DNA of 64,000 bases from Betaproteobacteria bacterium (lineage in GTDB: Bacteria; Pseudomonadota; Gammaproteobacteria; Burkholderiales; Usitatibacteraceae). The DNA lies in assembly GCA_016720855.1 (NCBI GenBank), contig JADKJU010000002.1:434001-498000 (forward strand). The letters are read 5' to 3'. Positions within the stretch are counted from its first letter, which is position 1. Every line of letters starts with the position of its first letter. The notes under the pieces were generated by a model that saw only the letters and a list, made by a program, of their open reading frames with translations, ran no database searches and had not been told where the DNA came from. Shown in pieces: positions 32,701 through 40,573 of the stretch. The position numbers and the translations under genes were made by a program.

Positions 32701-33589
32701 GCCGGGCAACCTGCCGAAGAAGACGGCGCGCGCTCTCCTCGACATCGAGGACGCCTCGGTGGTGCCGATCATCCGCGACCCCGCGAAGGTCACGGAGGAA
32801 TCCGACGCGGTGTTCTATTTTCCGGGCTGCGGCTCGGAACGGCTCTTCGGGCAGGTGGGGCTCGCCACGCAGGCGCTCCTCTACCACGTGGGCGCGCAGT
32901 GCGTCCTGCCGCCGGGCTATCTGTGCTGCGGCTACCCGCAGACGGCGAGCGGGCAGTCGGCCAGGGGGGAGGAGATCACGCTTCGCAATCGCGTGCTCTT
33001 CCACCGCGTGGCCAACACCCTCAACTACCTGGACATCAAGACCGTCGTGGTCTCGTGCGGCACCTGCATGGACGCGCTGCTGGACTACGAGTTCGACAAG
33101 ATCTTCCCCGGCTGCCGGCTCCTCGACATCCACGAATACCTGATGGAGAAGGGCGTGCGGGTCGAGGGTGTGCGAGGCGTGCGCTATCTGTACCACGACC
33201 CCTGCCACTCGCCCATGAAGACCCACAACCCGATGCAGGTGGTGAACGAGCTCATGGGCACCCCGGTCGCACTGAACGATCGCTGCTGCGGGGAATCGGG
33301 AACGCTCGCCATATCCCGGCCCGACGTCTCGACGCAGGTCCGCTTCCGCAAGGAGGAGGAGATGGTGAGGGGCGCGCAGGCGGCGCGTGCCGACGGCTAC
33401 ACGGGCGAGGTGAAGATCCTCACGTCGTGCCCGTCCTGCCTGCAGGGGCTTTCGCGCTACGACAACGATTCGGGAACGAGCGCCGACTACGTGGTGGTCG
33501 AGATGGCGCGCCACCTGCTCGGGGAGCGCTGGATGCCCGAGTTCGTCGAACGCGCCAACCGGGGGGGCATCGAGCGCGTCCTGCTCTGA
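29735..33589 (+). CDS. DUF3683-type FAD-linked oxidase / Fe-S / CCG-domain fusion oxidoreductase
   Basis: A 1284-residue fusion. An N-terminal DUF3683 region ([20 protein letters not shown], residues 1-150) is followed by a D-lactate/glycolate oxidase-type FAD domain with [16 protein letters not shown] near residue 197 and a C-terminal FAD-oxidase cap ([27 protein letters not shown]). Two ferredoxin-like clusters follow: [11 protein letters not shown] at about 817 and [11 protein letters not shown] at about 879. The last 250 residues carry two CCG-type modules ([46 protein letters not shown]). It likely passes electrons from a 2-hydroxyacid to a quinone, but the substrate is unproven. TAAAAT at 29686-29691 is a likely -10; an ATG at 29672 is upstream of it and rejected. 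Confidence 0.88.
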   Translation: [1284 protein letters not shown]

Positions 33590-33696
33590 AGGCAGCGCCG
33601 CGGGCCGGGTTGCGCGCGGGGCTGGCCTTCACCCACAATCCCGGGTTCCCCTGCCTGCCGCGACCGCCATGCGCCACCCCCCGCCGGAAACTGATC

Positions 33697-34119
33697 GTGG
33701 ATTGTGAACTGTGTCATGGAGCAGGCGGGGCACTCCTCTGGCAGAATGACCTGTGCCGGGTCGTGGCCGTGGACGAACCCGGTCTCCCGGGCTTCCTCCG
33801 GGTGGTGTTGCAGCGCCACGAGCGCGAAATGACAGACCTCCCCGCGGCCGAGCGAGACCGCCTGATGGCCGTGGTGTTCGCGGTGGAGGCCCATGCAAGG
33901 CAGTGGCTGGAACCGGACAAGATGAACCTCGCGAGCCTGGGCAACCTGACCCCGCACCTTCACTGGCACGTCATCCCGCGCTGGCGGGACGACCGCCATT
34001 TCCCGGGGCCGGTGTGGGCGCCCGCGAAGCACGGCACGCCCGTTCCGCCCGCTCGCATTTCCGCCGCAGCGCGCATGGTTGCCACGCTGCCCGCGATGCT
34101 CGCCTCGCTGGAGGCATGA
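33697..34119 (+). CDS. HIT-family nucleotide hydrolase/transferase
   Basis: A 140-residue HIT protein. It begins with a CELCHG motif and continues LWQNDLCRVVAVDEPGLPGF and ends with the histidine triad HLHWHVIPRW (HxHxH), which performs nucleotidyl transfer or hydrolysis. GTG 33697 is the only reasonable start; the frame runs open upstream, where it is antisense-like shadow sequence. It lies 107 bases after the DUF3683 gene and 7 bases before the next gene. Natural substrate unknown. Confidence 0.83.
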   Translation: MDCELCHGAGGALLWQNDLCRVVAVDEPGLPGFLRVVLQRHEREMTDLPAAERDRLMAVVFAVEAHARQWLEPDKMNLASLGNLTPHLHWHVIPRWRDDRHFPGPVWAPAKHGTPVPPARISAAARMVATLPAMLASLEA

Positions 34120-34126
34120 GGGGCGA

Positions 34127-35740
34127 ATGGCCGCCAATCCCCCCACCCGTCCCGGTAGCGGGCTCGCGTTCAGCGACGCCAAGAGCTGCAAGGAGTGGCT
34201 CGGCGGGCTGCCGCTCACCAACATCCCGCAGGCGCAGCAGGTCGTGCTGGAGGCGCTGCGGGCCCTGAATCGCGGCGAGCCCGGCGGCCTCGAGAGCCTG
34301 AAGTGCCTGGAGCTGATGCGCGACAAGATCGCGTTCCTGCAGGGCGAGCAGCGCTCACGCTACTTCGGCAAGACGCTTCCTCTGTCGCACAACGACCACG
34401 CTGCCTGGTCAACCGGCCGCTCGCTCCTCGAGGAGATGGAAACCGGCTACCGCCGGTGCCTCGCGACGGCCGAGGCCGAGAAGGGCGAGCTCGCGCGCCA
34501 CATGCCGCTCATGATGCAGCGCATCGTCCGCTACCTCGGCGCGCAGATGCTCTTCCACGCGATGATCTATCGCCGCTTCGACCCGCCGCTGTGGCTGCGC
34601 CTGCACGAGCAGTTCGCCGCCGCCGAGCGCGAGGGCCTGGCCGACGAACGCGTCAAGGACAGCCTGGAGAGCGAGGATGGCGTCTCCAGCGTGCACGAGG
34701 CCTACGTGCACGTCGTTCTCACGCAGGCGGCCTATCTGTCGGAGATGACCGCGCAGCAGATGGACCTCCTCGAGTCGCTGCTTCGCATGTGGGCGCGGAA
34801 GGTGCGCATCCTCGTCGATGCGCCGGCCGACGGCGAGGCGGGCACGACCTTTCCCCTGGCCGTGGACCTTGCCAAGCCCATCGGCGCGCGTCCGCTGCAC
34901 GCCGACGACCGCCTGCCCACGCGCCGCGTGCTCGATGTCGAGGGGCTTTCGAAGAGCATCCGGCGGCGCCTGAAGGGCCTGCAGGCGGGCGAGGAGCCGG
35001 CAAGCGTGGGGCTTCCCGCGGAGGCGAGCGCCATCGACGCCCTCGCGCAGCTCGGCCGCCTGCACAAGCTCTGGTGCGAGGGAGCGCCGCCACGTCCGCC
35101 CGCGAAGATCCCCGACGAGAAGTCCGCGACACTCGCCTTCGGGCTCCCCGAGATCCACTTCTTCGTGACCAACGGAGCCGCCTTCGAGCAGCCCGACAAG
35201 GAGCGCGAGCTCACGCGCCAGGAGAAGGACGATCTTGCGGTGTTCGGCAAGGTCACGGAGCGCACGCACCAGCTGCGCGTCGCGGACTACAACTTCGAGC
35301 TCGAGAACTGGGGAGTGGTGGACGAAATGCTGGGCGCGTGGCGCCTGCTTCGCCTGCCGACCGCTTCCAAGGGCGTAGCCATCGGGCGGATCGTCGCCAT
35401 GAGGCTGGGCGATGCCGCGCCGTTCTTTCTCGGCATGGTGCAGGCGCTCGTGCAGGAGACGGATGGGCGCGTCGTGATCACGGTGTCGCTCTTCCCCGGC
35501 AAGCCCGAGCCGATCGCGGTTCGCGCCGCCGATTCGCGCAATCGCCAGAGCGCGCAGTGGGTGCAGGCGTTCCGCTTGCCGGCTCTCGCGCGGTTGAGCG
35601 TCCCGGAATCGCTGGTGGTGCCGACGGGCATCGCTTCGCGGGGGCGCGGCGTCGAGGTGTGGTCGGGAGGCGCGAAGGAGTCGACGGTCTACGAAGTCCT
35701 GGACCGCGGCACCGATTTCGACCGCGTCACCGTCTTCTAG
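34127..35740 (+). CDS. putative cyclic-di-GMP-binding (PilZ-like) cytoplasmic protein
   Basis: A 537-residue soluble protein with no signal or membrane helix. The N-terminal block SDAKSCKEWLGGLPLTNIPQA and a long helical middle resemble a family common in betaproteobacteria and annotated as cyclic-di-GMP-binding. The C-terminal 130 residues are beta-rich (KGVAIGRIVAMRLG, VVITVSLFPGKPEPIAVRAA) and could be a divergent PilZ domain, although a clear RxxxR motif is not obvious. The ATG at 34127 follows GAGGGGCG. The gene ends in a 4-base convergent overlap with the third GT41 gene. Binding of c-di-GMP is an inference from family memory. Confidence 0.6.
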   Translation: MAANPPTRPGSGLAFSDAKSCKEWLGGLPLTNIPQAQQVVLEALRALNRGEPGGLESLKCLELMRDKIAFLQGEQRSRYFGKTLPLSHNDHAAWSTGRSLLEEMETGYRRCLATAEAEKGELARHMPLMMQRIVRYLGAQMLFHAMIYRRFDPPLWLRLHEQFAAAEREGLADERVKDSLESEDGVSSVHEAYVHVVLTQAAYLSEMTAQQMDLLESLLRMWARKVRILVDAPADGEAGTTFPLAVDLAKPIGARPLHADDRLPTRRVLDVEGLSKSIRRRLKGLQAGEEPASVGLPAEASAIDALAQLGRLHKLWCEGAPPRPPAKIPDEKSATLAFGLPEIHFFVTNGAAFEQPDKERELTRQEKDDLAVFGKVTERTHQLRVADYNFELENWGVVDEMLGAWRLLRLPTASKGVAIGRIVAMRLGDAAPFFLGMVQALVQETDGRVVITVSLFPGKPEPIAVRAADSRNRQSAQWVQAFRLPALARLSVPESLVVPTGIASRGRGVEVWSGGAKESTVYEVLDRGTDFDRVTVF

Positions 35741-38049
35741 GCAGGCACTGCAAACGTCGCGGGCTCCAGTCCCCGCGAGTGCCGCTCCCACATCGTCGTG
35801 TACGCGGCCTCGAGATGCCGCGTGTAGGCCTGCGCGTCGAAGAGCGGATTCGTCGTCCGGGTGGCCGCCAGCCGGGCGCGAATGGCGGCGAGCTCCGCCG
35901 GATTGCACGCAAGTCGGCGTGCCATCGCTTCGTACTCCGGCAGCGAGCCCGAGGCCAGCTCGGGCAGGCCCGCCGCCCGCAGCAGGCTGGCCGCGACGCG
36001 CCCGGGGAAAGCCTCTCCGAGCACCGTGACCAGCGGCAGACCCGCCCACAGGGCGTCGCTCGCGGTCGTATGGGCGTTGCAGTGCAGCGTGTCGAGGAAG
36101 AGGTCAGCGGCGCGGTGTCGTGCGAGGTGGTCCGCGATCGCCAGGCGCGGCGCGAACACCAGCCGCTCCGGCGCGATGCCCCGAGCCTGGGCCTCGCGCC
36201 GCAGGTTGGTGGTAGCGGTCGACGGGCCCTCCAGCAGCCAGAGCACGCTGCCGGGAACGGCGCCGAGCAGGCGCATCCAGGCGTCGAAGACTTCCGGCGT
36301 GATCTTGTAGGCGTTGTTGAAGCAGCAGAAAACGAACGCGTCGTCCGGAAGCCCGAGTTCGGCGCGCGAGGGCGTGCGGTCGGCAATGGGCCGGTTCGAA
36401 AGGTTGGGTTGGTAGCAATGGGGCAGGCGCGCAATGCGCTCTGTGTAGCAGGCCTCGTGTTCCGGGGGAATCACGACGGCATCGGCCACGAGGTAGTCGA
36501 TGTAGCCTGCGCCCATCGTGCCCGGGTAGGCGAGGTAGTTGACCTGGATGGGCGCCGGGCGTCGCGCGAGGATTCCGCTGCGCGCGCCGGCCGTGTAGCC
36601 CTTGAGGTCGACGGCGATGTCGATCTCGAGGTCCCGCAACCGGTCGGCGATTGCGCCATCCGTTTGCGTGGCGACGTCATGGAACCGATCCACCGCGCTT
36701 TCGATGCGCCGACGCCACGGATCGACGGACTCGGGGCCGAAGGATAGCGCCATGACCTCGAAGCGCGACCGGTCGTGGCGCTCCAGGACCTCCGCGATCA
36801 GGTGGGCCGTCGCGTGATCCTGCAGGTCGGAGGAAAGGTAGGCGAGGCGAAGCCGCTCATGCGGGCGGTGCGCTGGCCGCGTCGGGGCCGGGACGGCCGG
36901 GAAGCGGGCCTCGACGAAGACCTGCGCGCACTGCAGGCGGTCGGCGGGCGTCGCGTTCGTCGCGATCAGGGTGAACGGGTCGGCCGCCTGCTTGCCTTCC
37001 CGAACGCGAGCGAGCGTGGTCCCGATGACATCCTGGATCCCGTTCCAATCGCACAGTTGCATGAGCAGATGCAGCCAATGCCCGTAGGCGAACGGCACCT
37101 CGGGATCGATGGCGATCGCGCGGGCGCAGGCGTCCCGGGCTTCGTCGAGCCGCTTGAGCTCCGAAAGGACGACGCCGTGCAGGAAGTGCAGCCTGGCATT
37201 GCCCGGCTCGCGCTCGATAGCGAGCTCGCAGTCCGCAAGGGCCGCGTCGAGACGGGCGAGCTTCAGGAGGGCCACGGCCCGGCCATATCGTGCCCCGGGG
37301 AGTTGCGGATCGAGCGCGAGCGAGCGCCCGAAGCCCGCCAGCGCCTCGTCGAGCCGACCGAGGGCCATGAGGGCGGTGCCGCGTCCCCTGTGTGCATCGG
37401 CACGACCCTCGGCCAGGCCGATCTCGTGGTCGTAGCTGTCGAGCGCCGCTGCGGCCTGTCCGAGGGCGAGCAAGGCCTCGCCGCGGTTGTGGTGCGCGTC
37501 CGCATAGGCAGGTTCGAGGGCAAGCGCTGCGTCGCAGGCGGCGAGCGCTTCCGGCGTCCGGCCGAGGTTCTGCAGGGCGACTCCCCGGTTGTAATGCAGC
37601 GTGGAATTCGCCAGGCCGAGTTGCATCGCGCGGTCGTAGCTCGCGAGGGCGTCCTCGAAACGCCCCAGCCGCACGAGCACGTTACCGCGGTTGTTGTGCG
37701 CTTCCGGATAACCCGGATTCGCGGCGATGGCGCGGTCGAAGCAGGCCTGGGCCTCGCCGATGCGGCCCAGTTGCAGCAGGGCGGCCCCGAGGTTGTTGTG
37801 GGCATTGGCGTTGTCCGCGGCCTGCTTCACCGACTCGCCGATGAGGCGGGCGGCGGTCTCGGCATCCCCCTGCTGCAGGCTCACGAGGCCGAGCAGGTGC
37901 AGGGCGTCGGATTGCCCGGGGATGGCCTTGAGCACTTGCCGGTAGATGTCCGCGGCCTCCGCGAGGCGCCCGGCCTGGTGGACGGCGGCGGCGGCGGCAA
38001 GCACCTCCTCGAAGCTGATCGTCTGGTCGTGGCGCGGTGGTGAATTCAT
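35737..38049 (-). CDS. TPR protein with GT41 (OGT-type) glycosyltransferase domain, coupled to gshB
   Basis: A 770-residue cytoplasmic protein. The first 370 residues hold about nine TPRs (repeats such as ANAHNNLGAALLQLGRIGEAQ and PEAHNNRGNVLVRLGRFEDA). The C-terminal GT41 region has LAYLSSDLQDHATAHLI, retaining the His pattern seen in active OGTs, then IDIAVDLKGYTAG, VNYLAYPGTMGAGYIDYL, FCCFNNAYKITPEVFDAWMRLL with the UDP-site Lys, and LFLDTLHCNAHTTASDALWAGLP. It therefore looks more like an active protein O-glycosyltransferase than the two paralogues at 25-29 kb. Its ATG overlaps the gshB stop by 4 bases. Confidence 0.9.
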   Translation of the reverse strand: MNSPPRHDQTISFEEVLAAAAAVHQAGRLAEAADIYRQVLKAIPGQSDALHLLGLVSLQQGDAETAARLIGESVKQAADNANAHNNLGAALLQLGRIGEAQACFDRAIAANPGYPEAHNNRGNVLVRLGRFEDALASYDRAMQLGLANSTLHYNRGVALQNLGRTPEALAACDAALALEPAYADAHHNRGEALLALGQAAAALDSYDHEIGLAEGRADAHRGRGTALMALGRLDEALAGFGRSLALDPQLPGARYGRAVALLKLARLDAALADCELAIEREPGNARLHFLHGVVLSELKRLDEARDACARAIAIDPEVPFAYGHWLHLLMQLCDWNGIQDVIGTTLARVREGKQAADPFTLIATNATPADRLQCAQVFVEARFPAVPAPTRPAHRPHERLRLAYLSSDLQDHATAHLIAEVLERHDRSRFEVMALSFGPESVDPWRRRIESAVDRFHDVATQTDGAIADRLRDLEIDIAVDLKGYTAGARSGILARRPAPIQVNYLAYPGTMGAGYIDYLVADAVVIPPEHEACYTERIARLPHCYQPNLSNRPIADRTPSRAELGLPDDAFVFCCFNNAYKITPEVFDAWMRLLGAVPGSVLWLLEGPSTATTNLRREAQARGIAPERLVFAPRLAIADHLARHRAADLFLDTLHCNAHTTASDALWAGLPLVTVLGEAFPGRVAASLLRAAGLPELASGSLPEYEAMARRLACNPAELAAIRARLAATRTTNPLFDAQAYTRHLEAAYTTMWERHSRGLEPATFAVPA

Positions 38050-39005
38050 CTTGGATTCCCGCCTCGCGTTGCGAGGCTCTCGATGGCGTCAAGGAAGGGC
38101 TTCGCGGCATTCTCGCCCGTCTGCTGGGCGATCTCGACGAAGCAGGTGGGGCTGGTCACGTTCACCTCGGTGAGGAAGTCCCCGATCACGTCGAGTCCGG
38201 CCAGGACGATGCCTGCTTCCACCAGCTGCACCCCCACGGTTTGCGCGATCTCTCGGTCGCGTGCGGAAAGGGGCTGGGCCACGCCCGTGCCCCCCGCTGC
38301 GAGGTTCCCGCGCGTCTCGCCCGCCTTCGGGATCCTGGCCAGGCAGTAGGGAAAGGGCTTGCCCTCGATCACCAGCACGCGCTTGTCGCCCCGGGAGATC
38401 TCCGCCACGAACTTCTGCGCCATGATCGTGCGCTCGGCGTCGCCGACCATCGTTTCCACGATGACGTTGCGGTTCGGATCGTCCCGGCGTACGCGGAAGA
38501 TCATCGTGCCGCCCATGCCGTCGAGTTTCTTCAGGATCACGTCGGCATGGCGGTCCACGAAGGCGTGGATGCGCGCCGGATCGCGGGCCACGAGCGTGGC
38601 GGGGGTGAACTGCGCAAAGCGCAGGATCGAGAGCTTCTCGTTCCAGTCCCGCAGGGCCCGCGGCGAGTTCACGACGCGCGCCCCTTCGGCTTCGGCGCGC
38701 TCCAGCAGGAGGGTCGCGTACAGGTACTCGGAATCGAAGGGCGGGTCCTTGCGCATCAGCACGAGGTCGAAGAAGGCGAGCGGAACCTCTTGCGCGCTTC
38801 CTTCGCGGCGCCACGCCTCGTCGTCATCGTCGATCGCAAGCGGGACCACGCTGGCGAGCACGGCCCCGTTCTCGACGAAAAGGTCCGGCATCCCCAGCGC
38901 ATAGACCTCGTGGCCGCGCCGCGAGGCCTCCCGCATCATGGCGATGGACGAATCCTTCTTCGGATCGAGGCTCTCCAGCGGGTCGAGGATGAACGCGATC
39001 TTCAT
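38046..39005 (-). CDS. gshB: glutathione synthetase
   Basis: ATP-grasp enzyme joining gamma-glutamylcysteine and glycine. The 319-residue product begins MKIAFILDPLESLDPKKDSSIAMM and includes DLVLMRKDPPFDSEYLYAT, VILKKLDGMGGTMIFRV (ATP-grasp Lys/Gly loop) and VIGDFLTEVNVTSPTCFVEI with the metal-binding Glu and Asn. Full length. The ATG overlaps the gshA stop by 4 bases and its own stop overlaps the GT41 gene by 4 bases. Confidence 0.96.
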   Translation of the reverse strand: MKIAFILDPLESLDPKKDSSIAMMREASRRGHEVYALGMPDLFVENGAVLASVVPLAIDDDDEAWRREGSAQEVPLAFFDLVLMRKDPPFDSEYLYATLLLERAEAEGARVVNSPRALRDWNEKLSILRFAQFTPATLVARDPARIHAFVDRHADVILKKLDGMGGTMIFRVRRDDPNRNVIVETMVGDAERTIMAQKFVAEISRGDKRVLVIEGKPFPYCLARIPKAGETRGNLAAGGTGVAQPLSARDREIAQTVGVQLVEAGIVLAGLDVIGDFLTEVNVTSPTCFVEIAQQTGENAAKPFLDAIESLATRGGNPR

Positions 39006-40309
39006 GCGCGGGCGGCGAGCGGCGCCGACACGTCGGCGTTGCCTGCCATCTCCTCGATCTCGATCGCGGCGGCGAGATTCGCGAGTCGCGCCACCACGCC
39101 GTACGTGTAGAAGCGGTTGGGGGGCGCGCCCGGCGCGCCGGCACAGTCGGGGGAATGGCAGTCCGTTTCGAAGGCCAGCGGGCGGAATTCCATGCCGGGC
39201 GAGTTGAGGTTCTCGTCCTTTCCGCGCGCCGTGTGCACCCGGTAGAAGCCTCCCACGACGAACTGGTCGATCATGTAGACCACGGGCTCGGCAACCGCCT
39301 CATCGACGCTCTCGAATGTGTAAATCCCTTCCTGGATGATGACCTCGCTCACGGCCTGGCCCTCCTTGATGACGGACATCTTGTTGCGCGTCTTGCGGTT
39401 GAGGTTCTTCACGTCATCGACGCTCTTCACCGTCATGATGCCCATGCCGTAGGTGCCGGCGTCGGCCTTCACGATGGCGAACGGCGCCTCGGTGATGCCG
39501 TATTGCGCGTACTTCTCGCGCACCTCGTCGAGGACGTACTGCACGTTGGTGGCCAGGCATTCCTCGCCCGCCTTCTCGGTGAAGTTCACCTTGCCACATT
39601 GGCTGAAGACGGGGTTCACGAACCAGGGATCGATACCCAGCAGCTCCGCGAAATCCTCCGCGACCTGCTCGTAGGCGTGGAAATGCCGCGATTTGCGGCG
39701 CGTGGTCCACCCGGCGATCAGCGGCGGCACGACAGTCTGTTCGAGCCCCTGCAGGATGGCCGGGACGCCTGCGGAGAGGTCGTTGTTCAGGACGACCGCG
39801 CACGGGTCGAAGCCGTCGAGCGCCACGCGGTTGCCCTTGCGCTGCAGGGGCTCGAGCAGGAGTGTGTCGCCGCCGGGCGCCTGCACTTCGGCGGGTCCGG
39901 CGAGGTCGGGGATGAGGCTGCCGATGCGCACCTCGAGCCCGGCGCTTTCGAGGATGCGCTTGAGCGTGGCGACGTTCTGCAGGTAGAAGAGGTTGCGCGT
40001 GTGGTTCTCGGGCACCAGCACCAAGCGCTGCGCGTCGGGGCAGAGCTTCTGGATGGCCGACATCGCCGCATGGACGCAAAGCGGCAGGAAATCCGGGTTC
40101 AGGTTGTTGAATCCCCCGGGGAAGAGGTTCGTGTCCACCGGCGCCAGCTTGAAGCCGCTGTTTCTCAGGTCCACGGAGGAATAGAACGGCACTTCGTGTT
40201 CGGCGAATCGCGTGCGCAACCAGCGCTCGATCTGCGGACGGCGGTCGAGGACGAGCCGTTCGAGGTCGTGCAGGGGGCCGGTGAGCGAGGTGGTGAGGTG
40301 GGGGACCAT
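39002..40309 (-). CDS. gshA: glutamate-cysteine ligase (Acidithiobacillus-type GshA)
   Basis: First enzyme of glutathione synthesis. The 435-residue product is not of the E. coli GshA type; blocks such as SVDLRNSGFKLAPVDTNLFPGGFNNL, KADAGTYGMGIMTVKS and RVHTARGKDENLNSPGMEF match the separate family first named from Acidithiobacillus and common in betaproteobacteria. ATG at 40309. It is the first gene of the minus-strand gshA-gshB-GT41 operon. The 117-base gap to the divergent small gene at 40427 must hold its promoter; no clear hexamers were found on this strand. Confidence 0.92.
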   Translation of the reverse strand: MVPHLTTSLTGPLHDLERLVLDRRPQIERWLRTRFAEHEVPFYSSVDLRNSGFKLAPVDTNLFPGGFNNLNPDFLPLCVHAAMSAIQKLCPDAQRLVLVPENHTRNLFYLQNVATLKRILESAGLEVRIGSLIPDLAGPAEVQAPGGDTLLLEPLQRKGNRVALDGFDPCAVVLNNDLSAGVPAILQGLEQTVVPPLIAGWTTRRKSRHFHAYEQVAEDFAELLGIDPWFVNPVFSQCGKVNFTEKAGEECLATNVQYVLDEVREKYAQYGITEAPFAIVKADAGTYGMGIMTVKSVDDVKNLNRKTRNKMSVIKEGQAVSEVIIQEGIYTFESVDEAVAEPVVYMIDQFVVGGFYRVHTARGKDENLNSPGMEFRPLAFETDCHSPDCAGAPGAPPNRFYTYGVVARLANLAAAIEIEEMAGNADVSAPLAARA

Positions 40310-40374
40310 CGGCGGGGGTGGGGGCGTTCGCCCTCGTCGCGAAAGCGGAGGGCTAGTTTAACCCGGCCGGGTGA

Positions 40375-40380
40375 TAAAAT
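40375..40380 (+). promoter_or_regulatory. -10 element upstream of the small gene and mpl
   Basis: TAAAAT, 47 bases before the ATG at 40427. The matching -35 position has no good hexamer. It resembles the TAAAAT elements upstream of several other genes here. Confidence 0.4.
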
Positions 40381-40426
40381 TCGCGCCCTGACTCCCCCGC
40401 GGGCCCGCGAGGCCGGCCCGATCCCC

Positions 40427-40573
40427 ATGACCTCCCTGCAGACGCTTGCGCTTACCGCCACGATGCCCGCGGCCTCGAACCTCTTCACGGCGCCCGCGTG
40501 GTACGGGCACCTGAAGCACCTCCGGGCGGTCCTGTGTCTCGTGGGCGCCGTGACCTTCATGTGCCAGGGCTGA
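40427..40573 (+). CDS. 48-residue small protein translationally coupled to mpl
   Basis: ATG at 40427, TGA whose last base is the first base of the mpl ATG (TGATG). The product begins MTSLQTLALTATMPAASNLF, has aromatic/basic residues in the middle (WYGHLKHLRA) and ends in a hydrophobic stretch VLCLVGAVTFMCQG. About nine of ten codons end in G or C, as in real genes of this genome. I do not recognise the family. It could be a small membrane-associated protein or simply a leader whose translation delivers ribosomes to mpl. Too short to be sure. Confidence 0.5.
   Translation: MTSLQTLALTATMPAASNLFTAPAWYGHLKHLRAVLCLVGAVTFMCQG

Noticed and set aside
29669..33514. A 1281-codon open frame antisense to the DUF3683 oxidoreductase gene
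   Set aside because: Its translation is low-complexity (His/Arg/Val/Leu-rich) with no motifs, whereas the sense frame is full of family motifs. High GC removes stop codons from the opposite strand.
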